From the NCBI RefSeq assembly GCF_013340205.1, contig NZ_BJTG01000009.1:62001-126000 (forward strand): a stretch of DNA of 64,000 nucleotides, written 5' to 3'. The stretch is from Anaeromyxobacter diazotrophicus. GTDB lineage: Bacteria; Myxococcota; Myxococcia; Myxococcales; Anaeromyxobacteraceae. Positions 34,361 to 41,749 of this stretch are shown one piece after another. Both the position numbers and the translations under genes were made by a program. Each line of letters starts with the position of its first letter. The first letter of the stretch is position 1. Below the pieces are notes generated by a model that saw only the letters and a program-made list of their open reading frames with translations, was not told the origin of the DNA and did not search any database.

Positions 34361-35464
34361 CTACTCGAGCCAGTCCTTCTCCTTCAGCTTCCGCGGCAGG
34401 TACTCCTCCGTGATGAAGCTGATCCCGCGCCGGGAGAGCGCCTCGAGCTCGAACTTCACGCCCGCGCGCACCATCTCCTGGATCTCCCGCTGCCACTGCT
34501 TGGCCTGGAACCAGGGGTACCCCAGCATCTGCTTCGCCCGCGCCTCGTCGCCCTCGTCCATCTTGATGGCGACGTTCGAGGGCAGCTGGTACGCCTCCTT
34601 GTCGAACGAGCTGAGGCCGATGAAGCGCGCGTCGGGCACCGCCATCCGCATCGACTCGTACGCCAGGTTGATCGAGCCCTGCTTCATCACCGAGTAGATG
34701 TAGAAGCCCCAGGGATCGTTGTCGACGAGCACGTAGACCGGCAGCTTCAGCTCGCTGTGCAGCCGCTGCACCAGGCGCCGGACGCCGCGCGGCGGCTGCC
34801 CCCCGCCCTGCAGGATGATGCACCGCTCGCGCTTCCAGAACTTGTCCTCGTTGAAGCGCGTCCAGACCGCGTCCTTCTCGATGAGCAGGATGTACTTCGC
34901 CTCGTGGCGGACGAACTGGATGACGTTCTCCTCCACGATCGAGGGCACCGCCCAGCCCCCCGAGCCCATCCGGCGCAGGTCGATGGTGTCGCCCGAGTCG
35001 CGGATGGTGATGGGCCCCACCATCGAGCCCTTGCGCGAGGCGAACAGGTGCAGCTCCTCGCGGAGCGCGTCCACCGCCACCTCGAGGTCCTCGATGATGG
35101 GATCCGACTCGTCCTGCTCCTCGAAGGTGTTCTGCTTGGTCTCGCCGATGGTGTGCTTGGTGATGTAGTAGAGGTCGCGGATGCTGGTGGTCTTGCCGGC
35201 GTCGATGAGCTCCTTGCAGGCGTCCGAGACGAGGAACGTCTGCATGAACTTCTTCGCCATGGCGACGTTGAAGAAGTAGCGCCGCTGCTTCTGGTTCCCG
35301 AGCTCCACCAGCCGCCGCTTCTCGTTGAACTTCACGTTGGCGAGCGAGCGGATGGGGATCTCGACGAAGGGGTTCTGCCCGCCCTTCACCGAGCGCATGA
35401 CCGTCTCGGCCAGCTTCTCGATCTTGTGCGCCGTCTGCTTCGAAACCGCGTCGAGCCTGGCCAT
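34361..35464 (-). CDS. top6A: DNA topoisomerase VI subunit A (Spo11-like)
   Basis: A 367-residue catalytic subunit of type IIB topoisomerase. The winged-helix domain has the nucleophilic tyrosine region TTSIRDLYYITKHTIGETKQ (Tyr99/Tyr100). The Toprim domain has AKYILLIEKDAVWTRFNEDK and PVYVLVDNDPWGFYIYSVMK, supplying the acidic Mg2+ ligands (E, D-x-D). It makes double-strand breaks with 2-nt overhangs covalently linked to Tyr, then reseals them after strand passage. The gene starts 3 nt after the B-subunit stop region, so the two are co-translated. Topoisomerase VI is mainly archaeal and plant, with scattered bacterial cases. GC content and codon use match the neighbours, so any transfer is old. 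Confidence 0.95.
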   Translation of the reverse strand: MARLDAVSKQTAHKIEKLAETVMRSVKGGQNPFVEIPIRSLANVKFNEKRRLVELGNQKQRRYFFNVAMAKKFMQTFLVSDACKELIDAGKTTSIRDLYYITKHTIGETKQNTFEEQDESDPIIEDLEVAVDALREELHLFASRKGSMVGPITIRDSGDTIDLRRMGSGGWAVPSIVEENVIQFVRHEAKYILLIEKDAVWTRFNEDKFWKRERCIILQGGGQPPRGVRRLVQRLHSELKLPVYVLVDNDPWGFYIYSVMKQGSINLAYESMRMAVPDARFIGLSSFDKEAYQLPSNVAIKMDEGDEARAKQMLGYPWFQAKQWQREIQEMVRAGVKFELEALSRRGISFITEEYLPRKLKEKDWLE

Positions 35465-35467
35465 CGC

Positions 35468-37480
35468 TTACTCCGCCTCCTCGCGCCCGCCGCGCCGCGG
35501 CTTCTTGGTGAGCTTCTTGCTCTGCGCCTCCAGGGCCGCGTCCTGCTCCTCGAGGTCGGCCTCGGTCACCTGGTTCGCCACCCGCAGGAAGTCCCGCTTG
35601 ATGGCGTCGCGCGACTTGCCGCTGATCTTGTGGAGCGCCGCCGCCACCTCCTCGATGTAGAGCTCGAAGATGCTCCGGCGCTGCGCCTGGTAGTCGGCGT
35701 GCTTCTGCTTGCGGATGTGGGTGGCGAGCTTGCGGCCGCACTCCTGCGCCGCGAGCTGGATCTCCCGGATGATCTCGGGGTAGTGCGCCACCGCCTCCTT
35801 CGACTCGCTGGTGAAGGGCACCCACACGCTGGCGATGTGGACGAGGAGCGCCATGGGCCCCACCGGCAGGGAGGCCTTCGGCTGGGAGAGGAGGTAGTTC
35901 CGCCAGTCGGTCTTGACGATGGCCTCGGTCACGCCGCAGGCGCCGCGCTGGAAGAGCAGCGGCACCCGGTTCGCGAACCGGAACAGCTCGATGGTCTTGT
36001 CGGCCGGCCAGGAGCCGCCGTAGGCGAGCCCGACCTCCACCTGGAAGGGGTTGCCGCGGTACACCTTGGGGGGACGGGTGACGGTGGCGATGAAGTAGTT
36101 GTGCCCCTTGATCTTCTCGACCCCCTCCTCGGGCGGCGCGTCGGGGACGACCGGCGCCTCGGCCTTGGCCGCCTTCTCCTTCTTCGAGGCCTTCTTCTTC
36201 CCGGCCTGGTCGAGGTCGAGCTGGGTCTCCTCCTCCGGCCCCTCCGTCTCGATCACGTTGAGGAAGCTGACGAGCCCCCGCCGCATGAGCGCGTCGCCGA
36301 TGGGCGACAGGCAGTTCGTGGGCGGCGCCATGATCTTGGTGGCGCCGATGGCCTTGTGCAGCTTCTCCGCGAGCGCCCGGTCCTCGGCCAGGTCGCGCGG
36401 CCGCACCCGCCCCTTGAAGGCGCACCGCTTCAGGATCTCGTCCGCGACCGGCGGCGACACGCGCGAGAAGGCGGCCTGCAGGAAGCCCTTCACGTCGTGG
36501 CTCTTCGACTCGGCCGCCATGAGCATGAGCGCGCCGAGCTCCACGCCGTGCGGGTGCGGCTTGATCTCGAGCGCCTCCTTGGGCAGCTCCTCGGTGGCGC
36601 GGGGGAAGGCGAGCGGCTCCTGCTTCGGGCGCAGGTAGCGCACGGTGGCGTGCGGGTTCGCGAGCGCGGTGTGCTCGACGTAGCGGTTCACGAACCGCTG
36701 CCCCTGCTGCCAGTTGGCGACGATCTCGAGCTCGACCCGCGTGCCGTGCTCCTGGGTCCACTCCGCGAGCTCCCGCTCGTCGGTGACCACCGGGTTGTTC
36801 TTCCGGGTGTCGATCTGGATCTCGAAGAACTGGGCCGGCTTGCCGCGGGCGGTGCGGGTGGTGACGCGGATGGGCGCGCCGGTGGTGAGCTGCGCGTACA
36901 TGGCGGCGGCGCTGATGCCGATGCCCTGCTGCCCGCGCGACTGCTTCAGCCGGTGGAACTTGGAGCCGTAGAGGAGCTTCCCGAAGATCTTGGGCGCCTG
37001 CGCCTTGACGATGCCGGGGCCGTTGTCCTCGATGGCCACCACGAAGCGCCCCTCGCCCTTGGTGAGGTCGCCGTCCTTCGACGCCTCCCAGGCGAGGTCG
37101 CGCACCTCGACGGTGATCTCGGGGAGGATGCCCGCCTCCTCGCAGGCGTCGAGCGAGTTGTCGACCGCCTCCTTGATGGTGGTGAGCAGCGCCTTCGACG
37201 GGTTGTCGAAGCCGAGCAGGTGCCGGTTCTTGGTGAAGAACTCGGAGATCGAGATCTCGCGCTGCTTCTGCGCCATCTGCTCGGCGGTGGCGCGCCGCTT
37301 CGGCGCCCGCGCCTCGCGCGGCCGCTCCCCCGCGTCGTCGGGCACCGGCACCACCACGGCCGCCGCCGGCGCCGCCGGGGGCGCCGCCACCTTGGCCGGA
37401 GCGCGCCGGGGCTTCGCCGTCTGCTCCGTCCGCACCAGCTCGAGCTGCGCTGCGCCCTTCCCCTTCACCTTCGCCGCCAT
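35468..37480 (-). CDS. top6B: DNA topoisomerase VI subunit B (ATPase)
   Basis: A 670-residue ATPase subunit. Residues 1-75 are an Ala/Pro-rich extension absent from typical members. The GHKL fold follows: LLTTIKEAVDNSLDACEEAG (N-box with E and N), VAIEDNGPGIVKAQAPKIFG and SRGQQGIGISAAAMYAQLTT (ATP lid). An H2TH-like region and the transducer domain follow. The transducer carries a charged insertion (KKKASKKEKAAKAEAP) at about residue 430. The C-terminus is Lys/Arg-rich (AQSKKLTKKPRRGG). ATP binding dimerises B and drives strand passage through A. AGGAG lies 7 nt before the ATG at 37480. It heads a B-A-basic-protein operon. Confidence 0.95.
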   Translation of the reverse strand: MAAKVKGKGAAQLELVRTEQTAKPRRAPAKVAAPPAAPAAAVVVPVPDDAGERPREARAPKRRATAEQMAQKQREISISEFFTKNRHLLGFDNPSKALLTTIKEAVDNSLDACEEAGILPEITVEVRDLAWEASKDGDLTKGEGRFVVAIEDNGPGIVKAQAPKIFGKLLYGSKFHRLKQSRGQQGIGISAAAMYAQLTTGAPIRVTTRTARGKPAQFFEIQIDTRKNNPVVTDERELAEWTQEHGTRVELEIVANWQQGQRFVNRYVEHTALANPHATVRYLRPKQEPLAFPRATEELPKEALEIKPHPHGVELGALMLMAAESKSHDVKGFLQAAFSRVSPPVADEILKRCAFKGRVRPRDLAEDRALAEKLHKAIGATKIMAPPTNCLSPIGDALMRRGLVSFLNVIETEGPEEETQLDLDQAGKKKASKKEKAAKAEAPVVPDAPPEEGVEKIKGHNYFIATVTRPPKVYRGNPFQVEVGLAYGGSWPADKTIELFRFANRVPLLFQRGACGVTEAIVKTDWRNYLLSQPKASLPVGPMALLVHIASVWVPFTSESKEAVAHYPEIIREIQLAAQECGRKLATHIRKQKHADYQAQRRSIFELYIEEVAAALHKISGKSRDAIKRDFLRVANQVTEADLEEQDAALEAQSKKLTKKPRRGGREEAE

Positions 37481-37575
37481 CCCAGATCTCCTGGCGATAT
37501 CGCCGCCTTGGCTTTAGCACGGCCCGCCGCCGCCGGGTAGAAAGCGGGCGGCCGGGGGGTCGGCGGAGACACCGT

Positions 37576-37603
37576 TTGACGAGGGGCCGGCGCTGGCTAT
37601 GTT
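37576..37603 (+). promoter_or_regulatory. htpX promoter, leaderless
   Basis: TTGACG at 37576-37581 and TATGTT at 37598-37603 are separated by 16 bp. The ATG at 37610 follows the -10 by exactly 6 nt with no SD, so transcription should begin at or next to the start codon. Confidence 0.6.
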
Positions 37604-37609
37604 GCGCGC

Positions 37610-38539
37610 ATGGCCTGGTCCGAATCGACACCCGTGCGCGGTCTCCCCAAGCCTTCCGCTGGCGTGGGGCGCAACTACCTCAAGACCGCCATGCTGATGG
37701 CGTTCCTCATCGCGGTGCTCGCCATCGGCGGCCAGGCGTGGGGCGGCTCCGGCGGCATGCTGCTCTTCGGCTCCATCGGCCTCGCCATCAACTTCTTCTC
37801 CTACTGGTTCTCGGATCGCCTGGCGCTCATGGCGCACCGGGCGCAGCCGGTCACGCGCGAGCAGCTCCCGCAGCTCTACGAGATCGTCGAGCGGCTGACG
37901 CAGAAGGCCGGCCTGCCCATGCCGAAGCTCTACGTCATCCCGTCGGAGACGCCCAACGCCTTCGCCACCGGCCGCAACCCCTCCCACGCCGCGGTCGCCG
38001 TCACCGAGGGCATCATGCGGATCCTCGACTGGCGCGAGCTCGAGGGCGTGCTGGCCCACGAGCTGTCGCACGTGAAGAACCGCGACATCCTCATCTCCAC
38101 CATCGCCGCGGCGGTGGCCGGCCTCATCAGCTCGCTCGGCCACATGATCCAGTGGGGCGCCATGTTCGGCGGCCTGTCGCGCCGCGACGACGAGGGGCGC
38201 GGCGGCGGCCTCGAGATGCTGGCCTGGGCCATCCTCGCGCCCATCATGGCGATGATCATCCAGCTCGCCGTCTCGCGCTCGCGCGAGTACGGCGCCGACG
38301 CCTCGGGCGCCGCCCTCATCGGCGACCCCGACCCCCTCGCCGACGCGCTGCTCAAGCTCGAGCGCGGCAACGAGGCCATCCCCTACCAGTACGGCGGGCC
38401 GGCCACGGCGCACCTCTTCATCGTCCAGCCCTTCAGCGGGGCCGGCGGCGCCATCATGAACCTGCTCTCGACGCACCCGCCGCTCGAGGAGCGGGTGCGC
38501 CGGCTGCGCGAGATGAAGCGCGGCGTGCGGTACGCCTGA
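37610..38539 (+). CDS. htpX: HtpX-like M48 membrane zinc protease
   Basis: A 309-residue inner-membrane protease. Two N-terminal helices lie at about residues 26-46 and 50-66. The catalytic motif HELSH is near residue 149 in LEGVLAHELSHVKNRDILIS. The third zinc ligand Glu lies in the later segment SRSREYGADASGAALIGDP. The C-terminus has the family STHPPLEERVRRLREM. The enzyme degrades misfolded membrane proteins with FtsH-type quality control. It has its own leaderless-type promoter and is divergent from the topoisomerase VI operon. A 9-bp hairpin follows the stop. Confidence 0.93.
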   Translation: MAWSESTPVRGLPKPSAGVGRNYLKTAMLMAFLIAVLAIGGQAWGGSGGMLLFGSIGLAINFFSYWFSDRLALMAHRAQPVTREQLPQLYEIVERLTQKAGLPMPKLYVIPSETPNAFATGRNPSHAAVAVTEGIMRILDWRELEGVLAHELSHVKNRDILISTIAAAVAGLISSLGHMIQWGAMFGGLSRRDDEGRGGGLEMLAWAILAPIMAMIIQLAVSRSREYGADASGAALIGDPDPLADALLKLERGNEAIPYQYGGPATAHLFIVQPFSGAGGAIMNLLSTHPPLEERVRRLREMKRGVRYA

Positions 38540-38543
38540 CGAA

Positions 38544-38564
38544 CCGCCGGGCTCGGCCCGGCGG
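38544..38564. terminator. 9-bp hairpin between htpX and lipoprotein gene
   Basis: CCGCCGGGC at 38544-38552 pairs perfectly with 38556-38564 over a TCG loop. It lies between convergent stops and can serve both genes. Confidence 0.6.
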
Positions 38565-38573
38565 AATGGGTCC

Positions 38574-38993
38574 CTAGAGGCTGCAGCTCGTCCCGGAGCC
38601 GATGGTCACGGTGCCGCTGTAGGTGTTGTCCGCGATGAGCCGCAGCGGCACGGACCCGGTGGTGCCCGCGGGGATGGTGAGCGAGCAGGTCGCGTGCGGC
38701 GAGGTGACGTCGCAGCCGGCGGCGATGTTGCACCCCGCCTGCTCCTGGCACTGCTGCACGGTCGGCGCGATCTCGACCTCGTTGTTCACGAACTCCGCCT
38801 GGCAGCTCGGCGAGGTGTCGGTGCACTTCCCGCAGAGCGCCACGCTGACGGTCACCGTCTGCCCGGCGGCGAGGTTGCAGCTCGGCGAGCCGGTGTTCTG
38901 CGGCGTCGCGGCGGTGGAGGTGCACGCGGTCCCCCCGCACGCGGCGAGGAGGGCGACGGGGGCGAGCGCGAGGACGAGCAGGAGCCGCTTCAT
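38574..38993 (-). CDS. Cysteine-rich lipoprotein
   Basis: A 139-residue lipoprotein. The signal MKRLLLVLALAPVALLAAC has lipobox L-L-A-A-C with Cys19. The mature part has 10 more cysteines in repeated beta-rich segments (CNLAAGQTVTVSVALCGKC, CEVTSPHA-like region, CSLTIPAGTTGSVPLRLIAD), suggesting disulfide-stabilised beta structure. The ATG at 38993 has GGAG 6 nt upstream; an ATG two codons earlier is possible. No family was recognised. Convergent with htpX. Confidence 0.72.
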   Translation of the reverse strand: MKRLLLVLALAPVALLAACGGTACTSTAATPQNTGSPSCNLAAGQTVTVSVALCGKCTDTSPSCQAEFVNNEVEIAPTVQQCQEQAGCNIAAGCDVTSPHATCSLTIPAGTTGSVPLRLIADNTYSGTVTIGSGTSCSL

Positions 38994-39116
38994 GGTCATC
39001 TCCAGGGTGGGTGAGCGGACCGACGCGCGGGCCGGCCCGGAATTCACGCCTCCATCTTGCCCCAGCCGCCGCCGGGCGCCAGCGGCTCGTGCCCGGGCCC
39101 TCCCGGGCGGGGCACC

Positions 39117-39145
39117 TTGTCAGGGTGAGGCGGGTGCGATTGGAT
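39117..39145 (+). promoter_or_regulatory. Promoter of Rossmann protein/peroxiredoxin operon
   Basis: TTGTCA at 39117-39122 and TTGGAT at 39140-39145 are separated by 17 bp. The GTG start at 39153 follows 7 nt later with no SD between, so the first gene is probably leaderless. Confidence 0.5.
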
Positions 39146-39152
39146 CCCGGCC

Positions 39153-39689
39153 GTGAGGGAGGTGACGCTCATCGCGGTGGCCGGCGCCGGCGAGGACGGC
39201 TGCCAGCTCGCGCGCGAGGCCGCGCTGGCGGGGGTCACGGTGCGGCTCTACCACCCGGACTCCGCCGCCCTCGAGGGCGCGCAGGCGCGCATCCGCCGCG
39301 AGGTGGAGGCCGCGCTCGCCTCCGGCGCCATCGGCCCCGCCGACAAGCAGCGGGCGCTGGACGGGATCCTCGCCACCTCCGATCTCGACGAGGCGGCGAC
39401 GCACGCCGACCTCGCCGTCGAGACCGACGCCGAGAGCGAGGAGGCGCGCCGGGCGATCGTCCTCCGGCTGGGCGAGGCGTGCCGGGCGAGCACCCTCGTC
39501 GCCACCTGCGGCGGGCAGCCCGACGCGCTCATGGACTGGCTGCCGCAGCCAGGGCGGCTGGTGGGGCTGCGCCTCCGGCCGGCCGCGGTGGTGCCGGGCG
39601 TCGAGACCACGCCCGAGGTGCGCGAGCTCGCCGAGCGCTTCGCCCGGCGGCTCGCCGGGCCGGTGGCGCCGCCGCCCGGGCCGCGCTAG
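39153..39689 (+). CDS. 3-hydroxyacyl-CoA dehydrogenase NAD-binding domain, stand-alone
   Basis: A 178-residue Rossmann protein. The nucleotide loop is LIAVAGAGEDGCQLAREAAL (G-x-G-x-x-G preserved). It continues VTVRLYHPDSAALEGAQARI, then DLDEAATHADLAVETDAESE and STLVATCGGQPDALMDWLPQ, matching the 3HCDH_N domain order. The helical C-terminal domain that completes the active site in true 3-hydroxybutyryl-CoA dehydrogenases is missing. The usual TNTS motif is replaced by VATCGGQ. It is therefore a truncated or repurposed paralogue. The start is GTG 39153. The peroxiredoxin starts 21 nt downstream, so the two may share a transcript. Confidence 0.7.
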   Translation: MREVTLIAVAGAGEDGCQLAREAALAGVTVRLYHPDSAALEGAQARIRREVEAALASGAIGPADKQRALDGILATSDLDEAATHADLAVETDAESEEARRAIVLRLGEACRASTLVATCGGQPDALMDWLPQPGRLVGLRLRPAAVVPGVETTPEVRELAERFARRLAGPVAPPPGPR

Positions 39690-39710
39690 GAGTGGCCGAC
39701 GGAGGTCTCG

Positions 39711-40202
39711 ATGACCATGTCGCTCCTCGCCCTGCTGCTCGGCTCGGCCCCGCTGAAGGTGGGCGACCACGCCCCCGCCTTCACCCTGAGCGACACGACC
39801 GGCCGCCAGGTGACGCTCTCGCGCGAGCTCGCCCGCGGCCCGGTGGTGCTGTTCTTCTTCCCCAAGGCGTTCACCCCTGGTTGAACGAAGCAGGCCACAG
39901 CGTACCGGGACCGGTATGCCGACGTCGCGAAGAAGGGGGCGCAGGTGTTCGGGATCTCCACCGACGACCTCGAGACGCTGAAGAAGTTCAAGGAGAAGGT
40001 GGGCGCGCCCTACGCGCTCCTCTCCGACCCGGGCGGCCAGGTGGCGAGCCAGTACGTGGGGCTCATGCCGGTGGTGAAGCTGGCGAACCGCGCCAACGTG
40101 GTGGTGGGCGCCGACGGCGTCGTGAAGGAGCTCGTGACCGGGTCGGACGCCATCGATCCCTCCACGGCCATCGCCGCTTGCCCGGCGGGGGGTGGCAGCT
40201 GA
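39711..40202 (+). CDS. Selenocysteine-containing peroxiredoxin (in-frame UGA)
   Basis: A 163-residue AhpC/TSA peroxiredoxin. Reading from the ATG at 39711 (GGAGG at 39701-39705) gives a short hydrophobic leader, then [20 protein letters not shown] and [13 protein letters not shown]. The peroxidatic position is an in-frame TGA (39882-39884, residue 58), followed without frame change by [40 protein letters not shown] and the C-terminal AACPAGGGS. Thus FTPG-C-T of the family becomes FTPG-U-T. A hairpin after the UGA fits a bacterial SECIS. The enzyme should reduce peroxides with a selenol; a C-terminal Cys may be the resolving thiol. Ordinary gene callers would split it and report only the C-terminal part from 39945. 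Confidence 0.93.
39882..39919 (+). promoter_or_regulatory. UGA-Sec codon and SECIS-like hairpin
   Basis: After the UGA at 39882-39884 there are 15 nt, then a 7-bp stem: GCGTACC (39900-39906) with GGTATGC (39913-39919, one G:U). The 6-nt loop is GGGACC with adjacent guanines. The distance from UGA to the loop (22 nt) lies in the range described for bacterial SECIS elements that bind SelB. Confidence 0.75.
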
Positions 40203-40432
40203 TCCGGCTCCCCGCCCGCCTGCGCGCCGCGCTGGAGCGGCACCTCTTCGGCCTCACCGCCGACGAGATCCGCTACACGTTCGAGGACGTGCGCCAGGAG
40301 CTGCGCGCGACCCGGGCCGAGCTGCGCGACGAGCTGGCGGCGATCCGGCGCGACCTCGACCGGCTCGCGGGGAAGGCCGACCCGATCTCCGCCGCGAGGA
40401 GCGAGGGGGACGAGACGGTCGGGACTTCGTGA
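40199..40432 (+). CDS. Small coiled-coil protein overlapping peroxiredoxin stop
   Basis: An open frame of about 77 residues that starts inside the peroxiredoxin stop. It reads [20 protein letters not shown], then DEIRYTFEDVRQELRATRAE and LRDELAAIRRDLDRLAGKAD. The heptad pattern of Leu/Ile with Glu/Arg indicates a coiled coil. No ATG, GTG or TTG lies at its start; the first codons are CTG-ATC at 40199-40204, so initiation may be at a rare CTG or by coupling to the upstream stop. Composition and amphipathic pattern support a real protein, but the start is unproven. Confidence 0.45.
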   Translation: MIRLPARLRAALERHLFGLTADEIRYTFEDVRQELRATRAELRDELAAIRRDLDRLAGKADPISAARSEGDETVGTS

Positions 40433-40466
40433 CCGATCGAGGCGATCGGGTGGGGAGCAGGTCCAG

Positions 40467-40497
40467 CGGCACCGCGACCGCGACCTCGACCGCGACC
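40467..40497. repeat. Short tandem repeat of ACCGCGACCTCG
   Basis: A 12-bp unit ACCGCGACCTCG occurs twice in tandem-like order with a partial third, directly after the small coiled-coil gene. It is probably replication slippage; no function is evident. Confidence 0.4.
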
Positions 40498-40523
40498 TCG
40501 ACGTGCGGAAGACGACGCCCGCC

Positions 40524-40750
40524 AGCGGGCGGCGGGGTGGCCCTCCGAAGGAGCGGAGGCCGACCTGCGTGAGACTCCCGCCCGCCGTACGGCCGCCAGC
40601 AACGCCGGTGCCGCGCCGGCGCGCGGACCTCGTGCGCCGTGTCGGCGCGGCACGATGCGTTGCCCGGCCTCCGCGCGTTTCTGAACCGGCCGCCGTACCT
40701 ACCCGGCAGGTCGTCCGGAGCGACGCCGGAGGGCCACCCCGCCGCCCGCT
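40524..40750. repeat. 24-bp inverted repeat with nested palindromes
   Basis: The 24-bp segment 40524-40547 recurs as an exact reverse complement at 40727-40750. Inside, CGACCTGC (40561-40568) is mirrored at 40706-40713, each 13 nt from its outer arm. An 11-bp pair (GTGCCGCGCCG, 40608-40618 and 40643-40653) is centred in the element. The ordered nesting makes a 227-bp hairpin or cruciform. No open frame in it looks like a protein. This occupies most of the 363-bp gap between the coiled-coil gene and ygfZ. It may be a non-autonomous mobile repeat or a very large terminator. Confidence 0.7.
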
Positions 40751-40795
40751 CGGAACCGCGGCCAGGGTACGAGGTCCTCGCGCCGGCGCAGCCGC

Positions 40796-41749
40796 TCAGC
40801 GACCCGCCATCCGCAGCCCCGGGGCTCTCCCTCCCGCCGGCTCCCGCTCCGCGACGAGCACTCGCCGCACGACCGCCTCACCGCCCTCGGTCTCGAGGCG
40901 CTCGCCCTCGTTCCAGTGGGCGCGCCGGAGGTAGCCGAGCCCCACCCGCCCCTCGGGCGTCTCGACCGCGCTCGTCACGGCGCCCACCTCCTGGCCGCCC
41001 GCCCGGAGCGCGGCGCCCGGGCCCGCGCCGGCCGGGAGCGCGAGCTGGACCAGCCCGCGCTGGATCTGCCCGCGGAAGGTGCCGCGGAGCACGATCTCCT
41101 GCCCCAGGTAGCACCCCTTGTCGAAGGCGACCGCGCTCGCGGTGAGGGCCGCCTCCATCACCAGCCGCGCCGGGTCGATGTCGGCGCCCTGGCGCGGGAC
41201 GCCGCCCAGCACGCGCAGCACCTCGAGGTCCTCCGCCCCGAGCGGTGTCGCTCCGGCGGCGACCAGCGCCTCGCGCAGCCCCTCCGCCTCGGCGGCCGGC
41301 AGCGCCACGTCGAGCGCCGGCGCGCCCCGGCGCGGGTGCTCGAAGGCGGCCACCTGGGGCGCGCGCGCCCGCGCCAGCGCGACGCCCTCCGGCCCCAGCG
41401 CCGGCACCACCCGCAGGGCCGCCGAGAGGTCCTCGAGCTTCACGTCGTCGCGGAGCACGTAGCGGGCGAGGTGGGCGCGGAGCGGCTCCGCCACCTCGGG
41501 CTCGACCTCGAGCAGGAGGTCGCCCGGGCGCACCGCCAGCAGCGCGTCGCCGATGACGTGCGCCTTCCCGTCCAGGAACGCGAGGTGCGCCACCGCCCCG
41601 GGCTGGAGCGCCTTCACGCTCTGGGTGGAGAGGCGGTGCACGAACTCGAGCCGCTGGCGGCCGGTGAGCCGGAGGAGGCCGCGGGCGAGCGCGGGCCCCA
41701 CGGCGGCGCCGCTCCGGGCGGCGGCGAGGCGATCGGCGAGGGAGCTCAT
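40796..41749 (-). CDS. ygfZ: YgfZ/GcvT-like folate-binding protein
   Basis: A 317-residue tRNA-modifying/iron-sulfur maturation protein. The family signature K-G-C-Y-x-G-Q-E is present as FDKGCYLGQEIVLRGTFRGQ at about residues 208-227. Other conserved parts are LRLTGRQRLEFVHRLSTQSV (the folate-domain start), HLAFLDGKAHVIGDALLAV and GYLRRAHWNEGERL. YgfZ uses tetrahydrofolate to support Fe-S cluster proteins such as MiaB. Its ATG at 41749 overlaps the queG stop (ATGA). Pairing with queG, whose product holds two 4Fe-4S clusters, is biologically coherent. Confidence 0.9.
   Translation of the reverse strand: MSSLADRLAAARSGAAVGPALARGLLRLTGRQRLEFVHRLSTQSVKALQPGAVAHLAFLDGKAHVIGDALLAVRPGDLLLEVEPEVAEPLRAHLARYVLRDDVKLEDLSAALRVVPALGPEGVALARARAPQVAAFEHPRRGAPALDVALPAAEAEGLREALVAAGATPLGAEDLEVLRVLGGVPRQGADIDPARLVMEAALTASAVAFDKGCYLGQEIVLRGTFRGQIQRGLVQLALPAGAGPGAALRAGGQEVGAVTSAVETPEGRVGLGYLRRAHWNEGERLETEGGEAVVRRVLVAEREPAGGRAPGLRMAGR

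Noticed and set aside
39945-40202. A separate 85-residue peroxiredoxin-like gene
   Set aside because: Its sequence is the continuation of the frame interrupted by the UGA at 39882; it lacks an RBS and a catalytic residue. The full selenoprotein is the better model.
40433-40795. Short open frames containing EGHPAAR on both strands
   Set aside because: They are translations of the two arms of the inverted repeat, which explains the shared peptide; no start, RBS or conserved length supports a protein.
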